Assembly: GCA_029310945.1 (NCBI GenBank) | Contig: JARJFC010000020.1 | Span: 7,641 to 71,640, forward strand | Length of the DNA stretch: 64,000 bases | Reading direction: 5' to 3' | DNA from: Leptospira sp. 96542 | GTDB taxonomy: Bacteria; Spirochaetota; Leptospiria; Leptospirales; Leptospiraceae | Shown: positions 9,537 through 18,993 of the stretch, one piece after another | Layout: every line of letters begins with the position of its first letter | Numbering within the stretch: the first letter of the stretch is position 1 | Notes under the pieces: generated by a model | What the model was told of the DNA's origin: nothing | The model's database searches: none | Seen by the model: the letters and a program-made list of their open reading frames with translations, nothing else | Program-made: the position numbers and the translations under genes

Positions 9537-12500
9537 TTAGTCACCTGAAATTTCCATTTTTAAGTCGTTAAGGTAAATGATTGTTTTTTCAAAATCGAAT
9601 TGTTGTATGGAAGAATCAATTTTTGTAATTAAATCCTGAAAGGTGGATTCAATCAAAATTGATTTTATATCATTCCAATCATTCTGGCTTACGCTCCCCC
9701 TCGAAAAGGATTCGACGAGAGAGTCAATTTGCGAATTGATGAAAATTTTGTTTTCTACTTTTAATGTCTTTTTTGCAACAGTTTTATAAGTTTGTTTGTT
9801 TTTGTCTGCTGTTTCAAATTCCAATTTATATGCATTGTGACATTTTTCAAATTCTATGAATAAGTTTTGAAAATCATTTTTTGTTAATTGGTTATTTTGC
9901 AGGACATATTCTAGGTTTTGGGCAGCACTTGTTATGGGGTTGATGCCTAGGTTGGAAGCCACACCCTTGATTTTGTGCAAAAAAGATTGTTGGTAAGTTT
10001 TGTCTTTGGGATTTTCGATCATTTCTAAGATCGAAATTTTCTGATCGTTGAAAAAACCAGAAAGCATCGAGGCATATTTTTCTTTCGAACCAAATAACTG
10101 TAACCCTCTTTTGATTAGAAAAATTTCTTCAGAAGTTGGTCTTGCATTGGATGGAGTTTGAGTTTTCGAAGTGATGTCCAAAACTTTCGCTATAGCAAGA
10201 AATAAATCTTGAATTTCAATTGGTTTGGAAACAAAACCATCCATTCCAGCATTCTTAGCTGAAATTTTGTCTTCTTCAAAAACACTTGCAGAAAGTGCTA
10301 TGATAGGAGTGCGCTTTGGAATCGAATTTTCGAAGAGACGAATTTGTTTGGTAGCTTCCAGTCCATCCATTTCAGGCATTTGAATGTCCATAAGTACCAA
10401 ATCAAAGTTAGTTGATTTATAAAATTCTACAGCCTCGAATCCGTTCTTTGCGATTTCTACCTGGTGTCCGTTATTTGTCATTAAGATTCTAATGAGTTCA
10501 ACGTTTTGGACTACGTCATCAACTATGAGAATTTTGAGTTTTGGTAAATCGAAGTTGAAGTTCTCATAAGATTCAAAAACAGGGTTTCCTTTTTCGAGTG
10601 GTAAACTGAAGTTGAAAGTAGAACCGATGTTTAAGGAGCTATCGACCCAAATTTCACCTTTCATTAGTTCTACCAGTTGTTTTGAGATTGTAGTGCCGAG
10701 TCCCGTCCCACCAAACTTTCGACTCATGGAAACATCAGCTTGTGTAAATGGTTCAAATATTTTTTGAATGCGATCGGCTGCGATCCCAATCCCACTGTCT
10801 TGGATTCTGAAATGAATTTGACCATTCAGTTTTGAAATCGTTAGTTTAATGAATCCTTCTTTGGTAAATTTGACCGCATTTCCAAGCAGGTTCGTCAGAA
10901 TCTGTCTGATTCTGAGTGTATCACCTTTATAATATTCTTCTAAATCATCTGATAATTCATAACTAAAATTTAAACCTTTGCGTTTTGCCTCGAAACCAAT
11001 TGCAGAACATACTTGATCAACAAGTGATATTAAAGAAAAATCGGTATTCTCTAATTCGACGGCACCTTTGTCCAACTTTGCAGAATTCAAAACATCATTC
11101 AGTAAACGAAGTAAAGATTTTGCGGAATTTTTGATTGTCTCAAGATGATTTTTTTGTTGGTTTACGAGCTTACCATCAAGCAAAATTTCAGTGAATCCAA
11201 TGATCGCATTCATTGGCGTACGAATTTCATGGCTCATGTTCGCAAGGAAGGTAGTTTTTGTGATGGCAGCCATCTCCGCCTTTTCTTTGGATTCGATCAA
11301 AGCTTCTTCAATCAATTTGCGATCTGTGTTGTCTAGTAAAACTCCGTCTAAATATTTTATATTTTGATCTTCATCAAAAACAAGACCTCCGTATTCCAAT
11401 ACCCAACGTATATCACCAGTTTTTTGGATGATTCGATAATTCAAAACAAAGGTATCAGAAGTGTCGATTGCGTTTTGAATGGTATTCGCAACATGATCTC
11501 TATCGTCTGGATGTATGATTTCGTTGAAAGTTCGTTTGCGGTTAGGTAGCAAAAAATCATCAGATGGGTAGCCTGAAAGATTTAAGATTGCATCACTCAT
11601 AAAAACGGTGGTCCAATCTCCATCGAGTAGACACCGATAAACAACACCAGGAATATTTTGAATGAAAGATTTTAATCTTTCTTCGTTTAGTTTTAGCGCG
11701 TTCTCTATTTTGATTCTTTCAGAAATATCACTTATGAAACCTACAAAAACATCGTCTTGTGGAAGTTTGGTGTGACCAATAGCCAATCGAATTGGAAACT
11801 TTGTTCCATCTTTTTTTACGGCCTCTGTTTCCCTTCCTATGCCTATGATTTTTGCTTCACCAGTTTTAAGATATTTCTCTAAATAGTTATCATGTTCTGA
11901 TTGAAATGGATTTGGCATCAATTTGTTTATATTTTGTCCAACGATTTCATTTACTTTCCAACCAAACATTTTTTCTGCAGAAATATTAAACTCTCGGATT
12001 ATGCCTTTTGTGTTGATAATGACGATGGCATCTGCCGCAGTTTCGATGATAGCTCGGAGCCGAGATTCACTTTTTTGAAGATTGTGAAATAAATCTTTAT
12101 AACTAATAAAAGCATTTGTTGCAAGAGCAGAGCCAATCACAAAAAAAATGCCAATGCCTACGGCAATTGCCAAAAACAACTGTTCGGAGTTTGTTTCTGG
12201 TAGTGATATGTTTTCGAGTGTAACAAACCTAGCGGCAGCCATGCCAGTATAGTGCATACCTGATATGGCACTTCCCATAATTATTCCACTAATTAGTGTT
12301 ATATGCGAATTTCTTAATTTGAATTGTGAAGTTTTCAGTCGAAATTGTATGAAAATTGAAAAAATGGCAAGAGTGATTGCCACTACTAAGGAAACTAAAA
12401 ATAGGAATGGATCGTAAAGGAGTTTCGGACTCATCTCCATGGCAGCCATTCCCATATAATGCATAGCACCGATACCTGAGCCCACCATAACTCCGACTAT

Positions 12501-12893
12501 GATAAGTTCCTTGACACTGATTTTGTCTTTATTTAACGAGAGCAATGCGAAGTAGGATGCGAAAAAACTAGGTAAAATAGAAAGTATGGTGAGAGTTTTA
12601 TTATAGGTAACTTTCGTACATAATTCGAATGATAACATTCCGATAAAATGCATTGACCAGACAGCGCCGCCCATTGATAGACTTGCGGTAAATAAAATCA
12701 GAAATTTTGAAAACGAATTTTCGACATGTGAAAATCGATTCAACATATACAATGAAATCCAAGAGGCAAAGATCGATATAAAAATGGAAAGTGTTACCAA
12801 CCAATAGTTATATGTACCATCAATCAACCGATACTGGTTAGCATTGAGAATAAAAAATTCATTTAAAAGTTCCATATAATATTGGAAGCCCAT
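9537..12893 (-). CDS. MHYT-PAS-PAS hybrid histidine kinase with receiver and HPt
   Basis: A 1118-residue membrane sensor kinase. The N-terminal MHYT domain (about 30-260, seven helices) has three HxxGM repeats: SMHFIGM at 80-86, AMHYMGM at 143-149 and GMHYTGM at 212-218. MHYT domains are proposed to bind metal and sense diatomic gas. Two PAS domains follow (about 275-395 and 410-530), then the HisKA H-box with His555 (SHEIRTPMN), a HATPase domain with GTGLGTTIS, a receiver with Asp836 (LMDIQMPEMDG), and a C-terminal HPt with His973 (FLHKIKGVASNLG). All phosphorelay residues are present. AGGAG lies 11 bases before the ATG. It is coupled to the HD-GYP gene downstream. Confidence 0.93.
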   Translation of the reverse strand: MGFQYYMELLNEFFILNANQYRLIDGTYNYWLVTLSIFISIFASWISLYMLNRFSHVENSFSKFLILFTASLSMGGAVWSMHFIGMLSFELCTKVTYNKTLTILSILPSFFASYFALLSLNKDKISVKELIIVGVMVGSGIGAMHYMGMAAMEMSPKLLYDPFLFLVSLVVAITLAIFSIFIQFRLKTSQFKLRNSHITLISGIIMGSAISGMHYTGMAAARFVTLENISLPETNSEQLFLAIAVGIGIFFVIGSALATNAFISYKDLFHNLQKSESRLRAIIETAADAIVIINTKGIIREFNISAEKMFGWKVNEIVGQNINKLMPNPFQSEHDNYLEKYLKTGEAKIIGIGRETEAVKKDGTKFPIRLAIGHTKLPQDDVFVGFISDISERIKIENALKLNEERLKSFIQNIPGVVYRCLLDGDWTTVFMSDAILNLSGYPSDDFLLPNRKRTFNEIIHPDDRDHVANTIQNAIDTSDTFVLNYRIIQKTGDIRWVLEYGGLVFDEDQNIKYLDGVLLDNTDRKLIEEALIESKEKAEMAAITKTTFLANMSHEIRTPMNAIIGFTEILLDGKLVNQQKNHLETIKNSAKSLLRLLNDVLNSAKLDKGAVELENTDFSLISLVDQVCSAIGFEAKRKGLNFSYELSDDLEEYYKGDTLRIRQILTNLLGNAVKFTKEGFIKLTISKLNGQIHFRIQDSGIGIAADRIQKIFEPFTQADVSMSRKFGGTGLGTTISKQLVELMKGEIWVDSSLNIGSTFNFSLPLEKGNPVFESYENFNFDLPKLKILIVDDVVQNVELIRILMTNNGHQVEIAKNGFEAVEFYKSTNFDLVLMDIQMPEMDGLEATKQIRLFENSIPKRTPIIALSASVFEEDKISAKNAGMDGFVSKPIEIQDLFLAIAKVLDITSKTQTPSNARPTSEEIFLIKRGLQLFGSKEKYASMLSGFFNDQKISILEMIENPKDKTYQQSFLHKIKGVASNLGINPITSAAQNLEYVLQNNQLTKNDFQNLFIEFEKCHNAYKLEFETADKNKQTYKTVAKKTLKVENKIFINSQIDSLVESFSRGSVSQNDWNDIKSILIESTFQDLITKIDSSIQQFDFEKTIIYLNDLKMEISGD

Positions 12894-13035
12894 AGACGGA
12901 CTTTCTCCTAATTATATTCACTGCAATTTGATTTCCACTCAATTAGAAAAATACTAAATTGTTTCGTATGGGTACTATTCCTAGAAATGGAAAGGAAAAC
13001 TTCGAAGCTTAGATGTCCTGAATATCGCTATGTTT

Positions 13036-13599
13036 TTAAGATTCAAAATGTTCGTTAAATAAATTTCTAAAACCATCGATTCCAAGTTTTTTCATCGTCA
13101 TTTTGTTTGTTTGGTAAATTGTATCGATGTTTGGGTGGGATAGGATCGCATGTTCAACACTTTCTTCACGGAGTAAGTGTAACGTTGGGAACGGTGATCT
13201 GTTTACGTAATTTGTGATGTGTTCTGATTTTCTATCTGCAAATTGGAAATTTGGATGGAAGTTTGCGATTTGGAATATTCCAACCAAACCGTTGTTATCC
13301 AGTATTTCGTCCACTACATCCAAATAATCGTTTTGGTCTAAAAAATCTTGGAATACAAAGGGATGGATGATGAGGGTTGTTTCTATTGCGAAAACATCCG
13401 CATTCTGTAAAACTTTTAATTCATTTAATAATTCATCAGATAATAATTGTTCGCTTGTTGCTCTACTCAAAACATACCGAATTGTGTTTTGATTGTATGT
13501 GAATTTAGCGAAGGGACAAAGATTCAAACCGATCACTGCTTTTTGAATCCAGGTTTTTGTGGCCTCTATGAAGTTCTCATCGTTTTTGAAGTCTCGCAT
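13036..13599 (-). CDS. DUF1415 family protein
   Basis: A 187-residue cytosolic protein of the DUF1415 family. Recognised by the near-N-terminal TWIQKAVIGLNLCPFA block, the TTLIIHPFVFQDFLDQNDYL block, and IFQIANFHPNFQFA followed by YVNRSPFPTLHLLREESVE. Function of the family is unknown. A conserved Cys and several His residues suggest a catalytic or metal site but this is not shown. It is a single gene between the kinase and the riboswitch. Confidence 0.85.
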   Translation of the reverse strand: MRDFKNDENFIEATKTWIQKAVIGLNLCPFAKFTYNQNTIRYVLSRATSEQLLSDELLNELKVLQNADVFAIETTLIIHPFVFQDFLDQNDYLDVVDEILDNNGLVGIFQIANFHPNFQFADRKSEHITNYVNRSPFPTLHLLREESVEHAILSHPNIDTIYQTNKMTMKKLGIDGFRNLFNEHFES

Positions 13600-13699
13600 T
13601 ATTTTGTTTTAATCTGAGTTAAAAATCTGTACAGGATGATTTTTCATTTTTTGAGGATTTAATTCCATTGACAAAATATGTCTCTTTGAGTTTCGTTAA

Positions 13700-13865
13700 A
13701 TTCAATTCCGGGAGGAATGGGGTGGAAATCCCCAACTGACGGTGCAACCGTAAATTCCTATCATTAGGAAAAGTCGGATCTTCCCACAGACGAATCGCCC
13801 GTTAACGATCGTTTGTACCGAAAATTTTTTTCAGGGCCCCGGACAATGTTACCGGTGCACCCATA
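13700..13865 (+). ncRNA. Cobalamin-type riboswitch leader of the nrd operon
   Basis: The leader has the cobalamin aptamer core. There is a GGGG/CCCC helix (13719-13722 with 13730-13733) around the TGGAAAT loop. CTGACGGTGCAACCGTAA follows, with stem ACGGT/ACCGT (13739-13743, 13747-13751), closely resembling the btuB aptamer in this part. Next come a TTCCTA/TAGGAA hairpin (13755-13770) and a B12-box-like AGTCGGAT (13772-13779). TGCACC at 13856-13861 is exactly complementary to GGTGCA at 13741-13746, fitting the L5-L13 kissing loop. A palindrome AACGATCGTT and a T-run (to about 13831) follow the aptamer. No gene lies in this 308-base gap. Class I RNR is a known target of such switches in other bacteria. 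Confidence 0.75.
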
Positions 13866-13913
13866 CCCTCCCTTAAAGATATATGGTTTGTTCCGGGTGA
13901 AGGAGAAATGCCC

Positions 13914-14192
13914 ATGGAAGAAGATCTATATCAATTTTCAAATTTGTTTTTTAACAAAAAAAAGGCTCTTCCAAAACACGAGGAAAAATTTTGCCCCAAT
14001 TGTAGGGCGAAGTTTGAATGTAAAGTTGGGTCAATTAGTTTATGTCAATGTACTAAAGTAAAAATTACACCTGAAGAATCAGCTTATCTTACTTCACTAT
14101 TTGACGATTGTTTGTGTTTTCGATGTATGGAATCCATAACCAGAGAATACAGAATTACTAAATTATATAAATCACTTACTTGGAGTTTTTAA
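13914..14192 (+). CDS. Cysteine-rich small protein (CWC-type)
   Basis: A 92-residue protein with eight cysteines in a zinc-binding arrangement: CPNC (27, 30), C36, CQC (44, 46), then CLC and C (66, 68, 71). This fits the Cys-rich CWC family, of unknown function. AGGAG at 13901-13905 is 8 bases from the ATG at 13914 and only 2 from an in-frame ATG at 13908, so 13914 is chosen. It is the first gene after the riboswitch and ends 2 bases before nrdB, so it is co-regulated with ribonucleotide reductase. A metal or redox accessory role is inference. Confidence 0.8.
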   Translation: MEEDLYQFSNLFFNKKKALPKHEEKFCPNCRAKFECKVGSISLCQCTKVKITPEESAYLTSLFDDCLCFRCMESITREYRITKLYKSLTWSF

Positions 14193-14194
14193 AC

Positions 14195-15157
14195 ATGGAT
14201 GAAATTTTATTAAAAGAAAATAATGATCGTTTTGTGATAATGCCAATCAATTATCCCAAAATTTGGCAGATGTATAAAAGAGGTCAGGCATCTTTTTGGA
14301 CTGCAGAAGAAATAGATTTGAGCGGTGATTTGGATGATTGGAATCGACTAACGGATAACGAAAGGCATTTTTTGAGTCATATTCTGGCTTTTTTTGCTGC
14401 GAGTGATGGAATTGTAAACGAAAATTTGGCCATTAATTTTATGCGTGAAGTTCAGCTACCAGAAGCTAGGTGTTTTTATGGGTTCCAAATTATGATGGAA
14501 AATATCCATTCGGAAACGTATTCACTTTTGATTGATACCTATATCAAAGATCAAGCTGAAAAACACCATTTATTTCATTCCATTGAAACCATTCCTTGCA
14601 TTCAAAAAAAAGCAAATTGGGCATTACGTTGGATAAATAAAGGAAGTTTTTCCGAACGACTACTTGCCTTCGCAGCAGTAGAAGGGATATTTTTTAGCGG
14701 AAGTTTTTGTGCTATCTTTTGGATGAAAAAAAGGGGATTACTTCCAGGACTTAGCTTTTCAAACGAACTCATTAGCCGAGATGAAGCGATGCACTGCGAG
14801 TTTGCTTGTTTGTTGTTTAAAATGTTAAAAACCAAACCGAATGCAGATTTGGTTTATGAAATATTTACGGAAGCTGTAAATATAGAAAAAGAATTTATCA
14901 CAGAATCACTGTCAGTTGATTTGATTGGGATGAATGCAAAACTAATGAAACAATACATTGAGTTTGTTGCCGACAGATGGCTCATCGAACTCGGTTTTGA
15001 AAAATTTTACTATGTTACAAACCCTTTCGACTTTATGGAGCTCATTTCTCTGCAAGGCAAAACAAACTTCTTCGAAAAACGTGTGGGTGATTACCAAAAA
15101 GCAGGGGTAATGAATTCCACGGAAAATTTCACCTTCAGTTTGAATGAAGATTTTTAA
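14195..15157 (+). CDS. nrdB: Class I ribonucleotide reductase, small (beta) subunit
   Basis: Carries the diiron-tyrosyl cofactor that generates the radical used by NrdA to reduce ribonucleotides. All expected ligands are visible by spacing to the E. coli enzyme: Asp71, Glu102, His105, Glu163, Glu197, His200, with the radical tyrosine at Tyr109 (ENIHSETY). The protein has 320 residues, slightly shorter than E. coli NrdB. The ATG at 14195 has GGAG nine bases upstream; an in-frame TTG at 14180 would put that GGAG inside the gene, so ATG is preferred. Order is small subunit before large, in an operon behind the cobalamin riboswitch. Confidence 0.95.
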   Translation: MDEILLKENNDRFVIMPINYPKIWQMYKRGQASFWTAEEIDLSGDLDDWNRLTDNERHFLSHILAFFAASDGIVNENLAINFMREVQLPEARCFYGFQIMMENIHSETYSLLIDTYIKDQAEKHHLFHSIETIPCIQKKANWALRWINKGSFSERLLAFAAVEGIFFSGSFCAIFWMKKRGLLPGLSFSNELISRDEAMHCEFACLLFKMLKTKPNADLVYEIFTEAVNIEKEFITESLSVDLIGMNAKLMKQYIEFVADRWLIELGFEKFYYVTNPFDFMELISLQGKTNFFEKRVGDYQKAGVMNSTENFTFSLNEDF

Positions 15158-15178
15158 TTTAATAAATAAGGTAATCAT

Positions 15179-17521
15179 ATGTTTGTAATCAAAAGAAATG
15201 GAAAAAAAGAATCAGTCAAATTTGATAAAGTAACTTCTCGGATCGAAAAATTATCGTATGGGCTCAGTCGTTACGTAAGCCCAATTGATGTAGCAAAAAA
15301 AGTCATCGAAGGTATTTTTGATGGGGTGAGTACGTCGGAATTGGATAACTTGGCAGCTGAAATTGCTGCTTCACTTACCACCAAACACCCAGACTACGCT
15401 CTACTTGCCAGTAGAATTGCCGTGAGTAATTTACATAAAAATACCACAAAATCGTTTTCGGAAACTATGGAAGCTTTGTATTCTTATACGGATGACAAAA
15501 CAGGAAAACAAATGCCTCTGATTGCGGAGGATGTCTGGCAGATCATTTCAGAAAATTCCGAACTTTTGGATAGCTCGATTATATATGACCGTGATTTTGG
15601 TTTTGATTATTTTGGGTTTCGTACTCTCGAAAAATCGTATTTACTCAAAATTAACGGTAAAATCGTAGAACGCCCGCAGCATATGTTTATGAGGGTTTCT
15701 GTCGGAATTCATAAACACCGAATTGAAGATGTGATCAAAACCTATAACCTTTTGAGTGAAAGATGGTTCACTCATGCAACCCCAACCCTATTCAATGCAG
15801 GAACTCCCAAACCACAGATGAGTAGCTGTTTTTTACTTACGATGAAAGAGGATAGCATTGAAGGCATTTATGATACATTAAAACAAACTGCAAAAATCTC
15901 ACAGAGTGCAGGCGGAATCGGTTTGTCAATTCATAACATTCGGGCAACTGGATCCTACATTGGAGGTACAAATGGTACTAGCAATGGAATTATTCCCATG
16001 TTGCGCGTGTTTAACGACACGGCTCGTTATGTTGACCAAGGTGGGGGAAAAAGAAAAGGTGCATTTGCCATTTATTTGGAACCTTGGCATGCAGACATTT
16101 TTCCATTTTTGGAACTTAAAAAAAATCATGGCAAAGAAGAAATGCGAGCAAGGGATTTATTCTATGCTTTGTGGATTTCGGATTTGTTTATGAAACGAGT
16201 GGAAGCAGGTGGGTATTGGAGTTTGTTTTGTCCGAGTGAAGCACCTGGTTTGGCCGATGTGTATGGAGATGAATTTGAAACTTTGTATGAAAGATATGAA
16301 AAAGAAGGACGTGCCCGAACCATAGTCAAAGCCCAAGATTTATGGTTTAAAATTGTAGAATCACAGATTGAAACAGGCACTCCATATCTTTTATATAAAG
16401 ATGCGGCCAATGAAAAAAGTAACCAAAAAAATTTAGGAACCATTAAAAGTAGTAATCTCTGTACTGAAATTTTGGAATACACGAGTCCTGATGAAGTGGC
16501 GGTTTGTAATTTAGCATCGGTCGCCCTGCCGAAGTTTGTTGATAAGAATCATTTTATGTTCGATAAACTTTATGAAATTGTGTATCAGATGACTATCAAT
16601 TTGAACCGAATCATTGATGAAAATTATTACCCTGTCATTGAAGCAAAAAATTCAAATTTAAAACACAGACCCATTGGGATTGGTGTCCAAGGTCTTGCCG
16701 ATGTTTTTATGATGCTTAGGCTTCCTTATGAATCTGATGCTGCAAAAAAGTTAAATTCGGAAATTTTTGAAACCATCTACTTTGCGGCGATGTCTGCGAG
16801 TAAAGATTTAGCAAAGGAAGAAGGGGCATATCCGAGTTATCCTGGTTCTCCAATTTCAAAAGGGATCTTTCAATTTGATTTGTGGAATGTGACTCCAAGT
16901 GATCGTTTTGACTTTGAAACCCTCCGAAAGGAAGTAAAAAATTATGGAGTGAGAAACTCACTCCTTGTGGCTCCAATGCCCACAGCTTCGACCTCTCAAA
17001 TTTTAGGAAACAACGAATGTTTTGAACCATACACTTCCAATATTTATGTGAGACGGGTTTTGAGTGGTGAATTCATTATTGTGAACAAACATTTGTTAAA
17101 AGATCTTGCTGAGCTTGGTCTTTGGAATAATGAAATGAAAAACAAAATTGTGGCCGCTAATGGTAGCATCCAAAATATAGATTCCATTCCTGTAGAGATA
17201 AAAGAAATTTACAAAACTGTTTGGGAGATGAAACAAAGGAATTTAATTGATATGGCAAGGGATAGGGGAGCATATATTTGCCAATCGCAGTCTTTGAATT
17301 TATTTGTGGAGAGCCCAACAGTTTCTAAACTCACTTCCATGCACTTTTATGCATGGAAACAAGGATTAAAAACTGGAATGTATTATCTCCGAACCAAAGC
17401 TGCTTCCCAGGCTGTACAATTCACTGTGGAAAAAAATATGGAAACAATGACTGAAGTGAATCCTGAATTTGTAGGTGAAGTTTGTACAATGGAAGAGGGT
17501 TGTATCAGTTGTGGAAGTTGA
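15179..17521 (+). CDS. nrdA: Class I ribonucleotide reductase, large (alpha) subunit
   Basis: The 780-residue catalytic subunit. It has an N-terminal ATP-cone ([17 protein letters not shown], about 1-90) for allosteric activity control. Active-site residues are the redox pair Cys217 (SSCFLLT) and Cys443 (VAVCNLAS), and the thiyl site NLCTE with Asn426, Cys428, Glu430. The radical-transfer tyrosine pair appears in GMYYLRT. The C-terminal CISC motif serves for reductant exchange. AAGG lies seven bases before the ATG; it follows nrdB by 21 bases. A GC-rich structured element follows the gene. Confidence 0.96.
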   Translation: MFVIKRNGKKESVKFDKVTSRIEKLSYGLSRYVSPIDVAKKVIEGIFDGVSTSELDNLAAEIAASLTTKHPDYALLASRIAVSNLHKNTTKSFSETMEALYSYTDDKTGKQMPLIAEDVWQIISENSELLDSSIIYDRDFGFDYFGFRTLEKSYLLKINGKIVERPQHMFMRVSVGIHKHRIEDVIKTYNLLSERWFTHATPTLFNAGTPKPQMSSCFLLTMKEDSIEGIYDTLKQTAKISQSAGGIGLSIHNIRATGSYIGGTNGTSNGIIPMLRVFNDTARYVDQGGGKRKGAFAIYLEPWHADIFPFLELKKNHGKEEMRARDLFYALWISDLFMKRVEAGGYWSLFCPSEAPGLADVYGDEFETLYERYEKEGRARTIVKAQDLWFKIVESQIETGTPYLLYKDAANEKSNQKNLGTIKSSNLCTEILEYTSPDEVAVCNLASVALPKFVDKNHFMFDKLYEIVYQMTINLNRIIDENYYPVIEAKNSNLKHRPIGIGVQGLADVFMMLRLPYESDAAKKLNSEIFETIYFAAMSASKDLAKEEGAYPSYPGSPISKGIFQFDLWNVTPSDRFDFETLRKEVKNYGVRNSLLVAPMPTASTSQILGNNECFEPYTSNIYVRRVLSGEFIIVNKHLLKDLAELGLWNNEMKNKIVAANGSIQNIDSIPVEIKEIYKTVWEMKQRNLIDMARDRGAYICQSQSLNLFVESPTVSKLTSMHFYAWKQGLKTGMYYLRTKAASQAVQFTVEKNMETMTEVNPEFVGEVCTMEEGCISCGS

Positions 17522-17569
17522 GTTTTTGTATCAGGAATTGAATGGACTAAATTAAGGATAAGGAATTAA

Positions 17570-17655
17570 CACCGCGTTAGGGGGCAGAGGGCAGAAAGGT
17601 CTGCCGAAGGCAGACGGGAGCGTAAGCGCACCCCGGAAGCACCCGACCCTTTTTC
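17570..17655 (+). repeat. GC-rich double-hairpin element after nrdA
   Basis: A sharply GC-rich island in AT-rich DNA. First hairpin GTCTGCC-GAA-GGCAGAC (17599-17615). It is immediately followed by a second, GGG-A-GCG / CGC-A-CCC (17616-17633) around a TAAG loop with an A/A mismatch. Then comes a C-rich run ending ACCC-TTTTTC (17646-17655). G-runs lie upstream at 17580-17584 and 17589-17591. It may terminate the nrd operon, or be one copy of a dispersed palindromic repeat or a structured RNA. No ORF is supported here. The flanks (17522-17570, 17656-17734) hold nothing recognised. Confidence 0.6.
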
Positions 17656-17734
17656 TAATTTATGTCAAAATTGTATTGATTGGGAACGCACCAATCAAAA
17701 ATTAAAAATCGATGTTCGTTAATCTATTTGACGT

Positions 17735-18985
17735 TTGCCTGGATTGTCTCTGACACTATCTATAGTCGTGTTCGAAGAAGATATCAAAACCGTCCATTAT
17801 CCCAAAGGTGCTGCCGTTGTAGTGCAAAATGCTGTCAATCCTGGTTTGTTTTTCATCGTGCGGAGTGGCCGTGTGGTTGTTGACTCAGAACATATCCAGA
17901 TAGACCACGAACTTTCTGTCTATGAACCAGGAGATAGTTTCGGGCTTGTTTCGGCTCTCACAGAACACCATTATTTGGTGACTCTATTTGCACAGACGGA
18001 TGTTGAACTTGTGCAAGTCCCAATTCGTTTACTTGGTTCGTATTTAAAAGAACATAAAGAACTTGCAATGAAAATTTTAGGGCTTTATTCGAGAGAACTG
18101 AGAGCCTTACAGAAAAATCTTTCCAAAGCAAACAAACCGATCGATCGCGAATACCACCCTGAAAAACTTTTGGCAAATGCAAAAATTTACCTAGAGTGGG
18201 GAAACCTAAATTTGGCTGCCTACTCTGCTCATAAGTATTTGGATTGGGCCAAAGAATCTGGAACTCCTGGTTTGGTTCAGGAAGCCGAACGAATGTTAAT
18301 CGATATTAAGTCTACTTATAAACCGATTGAATGGAAAACACAAAAGAATTCCTTACAATCGGGAGATGTTCTTTTTGTCGAAAGTGAAAAGAGTAACGAA
18401 ATTTATGTGATTTTGGATGGGAACGTAAAACTTTTTAGCATCGTTCGAGGTTTTGAATATGTTATCGATGTACTTGGACCTGGAGAAATTTTTGGGGAGA
18501 TGTCTCTCATCGACAATGCGCCTAGGATGGCATCGGCTCTTGTGGAAGGCAACGCTCTCATTTTACGAGTGACTTCAGAAAATTTATTTGAATCTGTAGG
18601 TGAGTCACTTTTACAAAAGATTTTTGAAAGTATTGCTCGTAGGATTTGGTTTTCTCACCAAAGGCTCATTATACTGCGTATCAAATCTCCCGTCACACGC
18701 CTATATGCATTTTTATACAATTCAATTCGTGACCGCGACATCAGACAAGGTCGGAACCTTACAGAAAGTTTGAATATGCAACATAGCTTTTATTTGCGTT
18801 TGGATGAACTTTGTAGTCTTTGTGGAATCATAAAAATTAAATCAGAATCCATTCAAGAATTTTTGTCAGATTCAAATCTCATCATCGAAAAAGATAAAAT
18901 CACAGTCAAAAGCCGCAAACGAATAGAAGAAAAATTAGGCCAAAACAAATCCAAAGAAGGACAGATTACACTCAAAGTGGTTTGA
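17735..18985 (+). CDS. Protein with two cyclic-nucleotide-binding domains
   Basis: A 416-residue cytosolic protein with two cNMP-binding folds, about 18-110 (HYPKGAAVVVQ, LFFIVRSGRVVV, YEPGDSFGLVS) and about 205-310 (SGDVLFVESEKSNEIYVILD, LGPGEIFGEMSLIDNAPRMA). A helical segment with a TPR-like look lies between (LEWGNLNLAAYSAHKYLDWA). The second domain has the phosphate-binding cassette GEMSLIDNAPRMAS, where Arg is the usual cAMP ligand; the first is degenerate. The C-terminal 100 residues could be a weak Crp-like winged helix but no clear recognition helix is seen. The start is uncertain: TTG here or GTG at 17768, neither with a clear Shine-Dalgarno. Confidence 0.8.
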   Translation: MPGLSLTLSIVVFEEDIKTVHYPKGAAVVVQNAVNPGLFFIVRSGRVVVDSEHIQIDHELSVYEPGDSFGLVSALTEHHYLVTLFAQTDVELVQVPIRLLGSYLKEHKELAMKILGLYSRELRALQKNLSKANKPIDREYHPEKLLANAKIYLEWGNLNLAAYSAHKYLDWAKESGTPGLVQEAERMLIDIKSTYKPIEWKTQKNSLQSGDVLFVESEKSNEIYVILDGNVKLFSIVRGFEYVIDVLGPGEIFGEMSLIDNAPRMASALVEGNALILRVTSENLFESVGESLLQKIFESIARRIWFSHQRLIILRIKSPVTRLYAFLYNSIRDRDIRQGRNLTESLNMQHSFYLRLDELCSLCGIIKIKSESIQEFLSDSNLIIEKDKITVKSRKRIEEKLGQNKSKEGQITLKVV

Positions 18986-18993
18986 TTTTTGAA

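Noticed and set aside
13700..13865. FMN riboswitch in the nrd leader
   Set aside because: GGGGTGGAAATCCCC looks like part of the FMN aptamer, but the following CTGACGGTGCAACCGTAA, the B12-box-like element and the kissing-loop complement fit cobalamin better, and no riboflavin gene follows.
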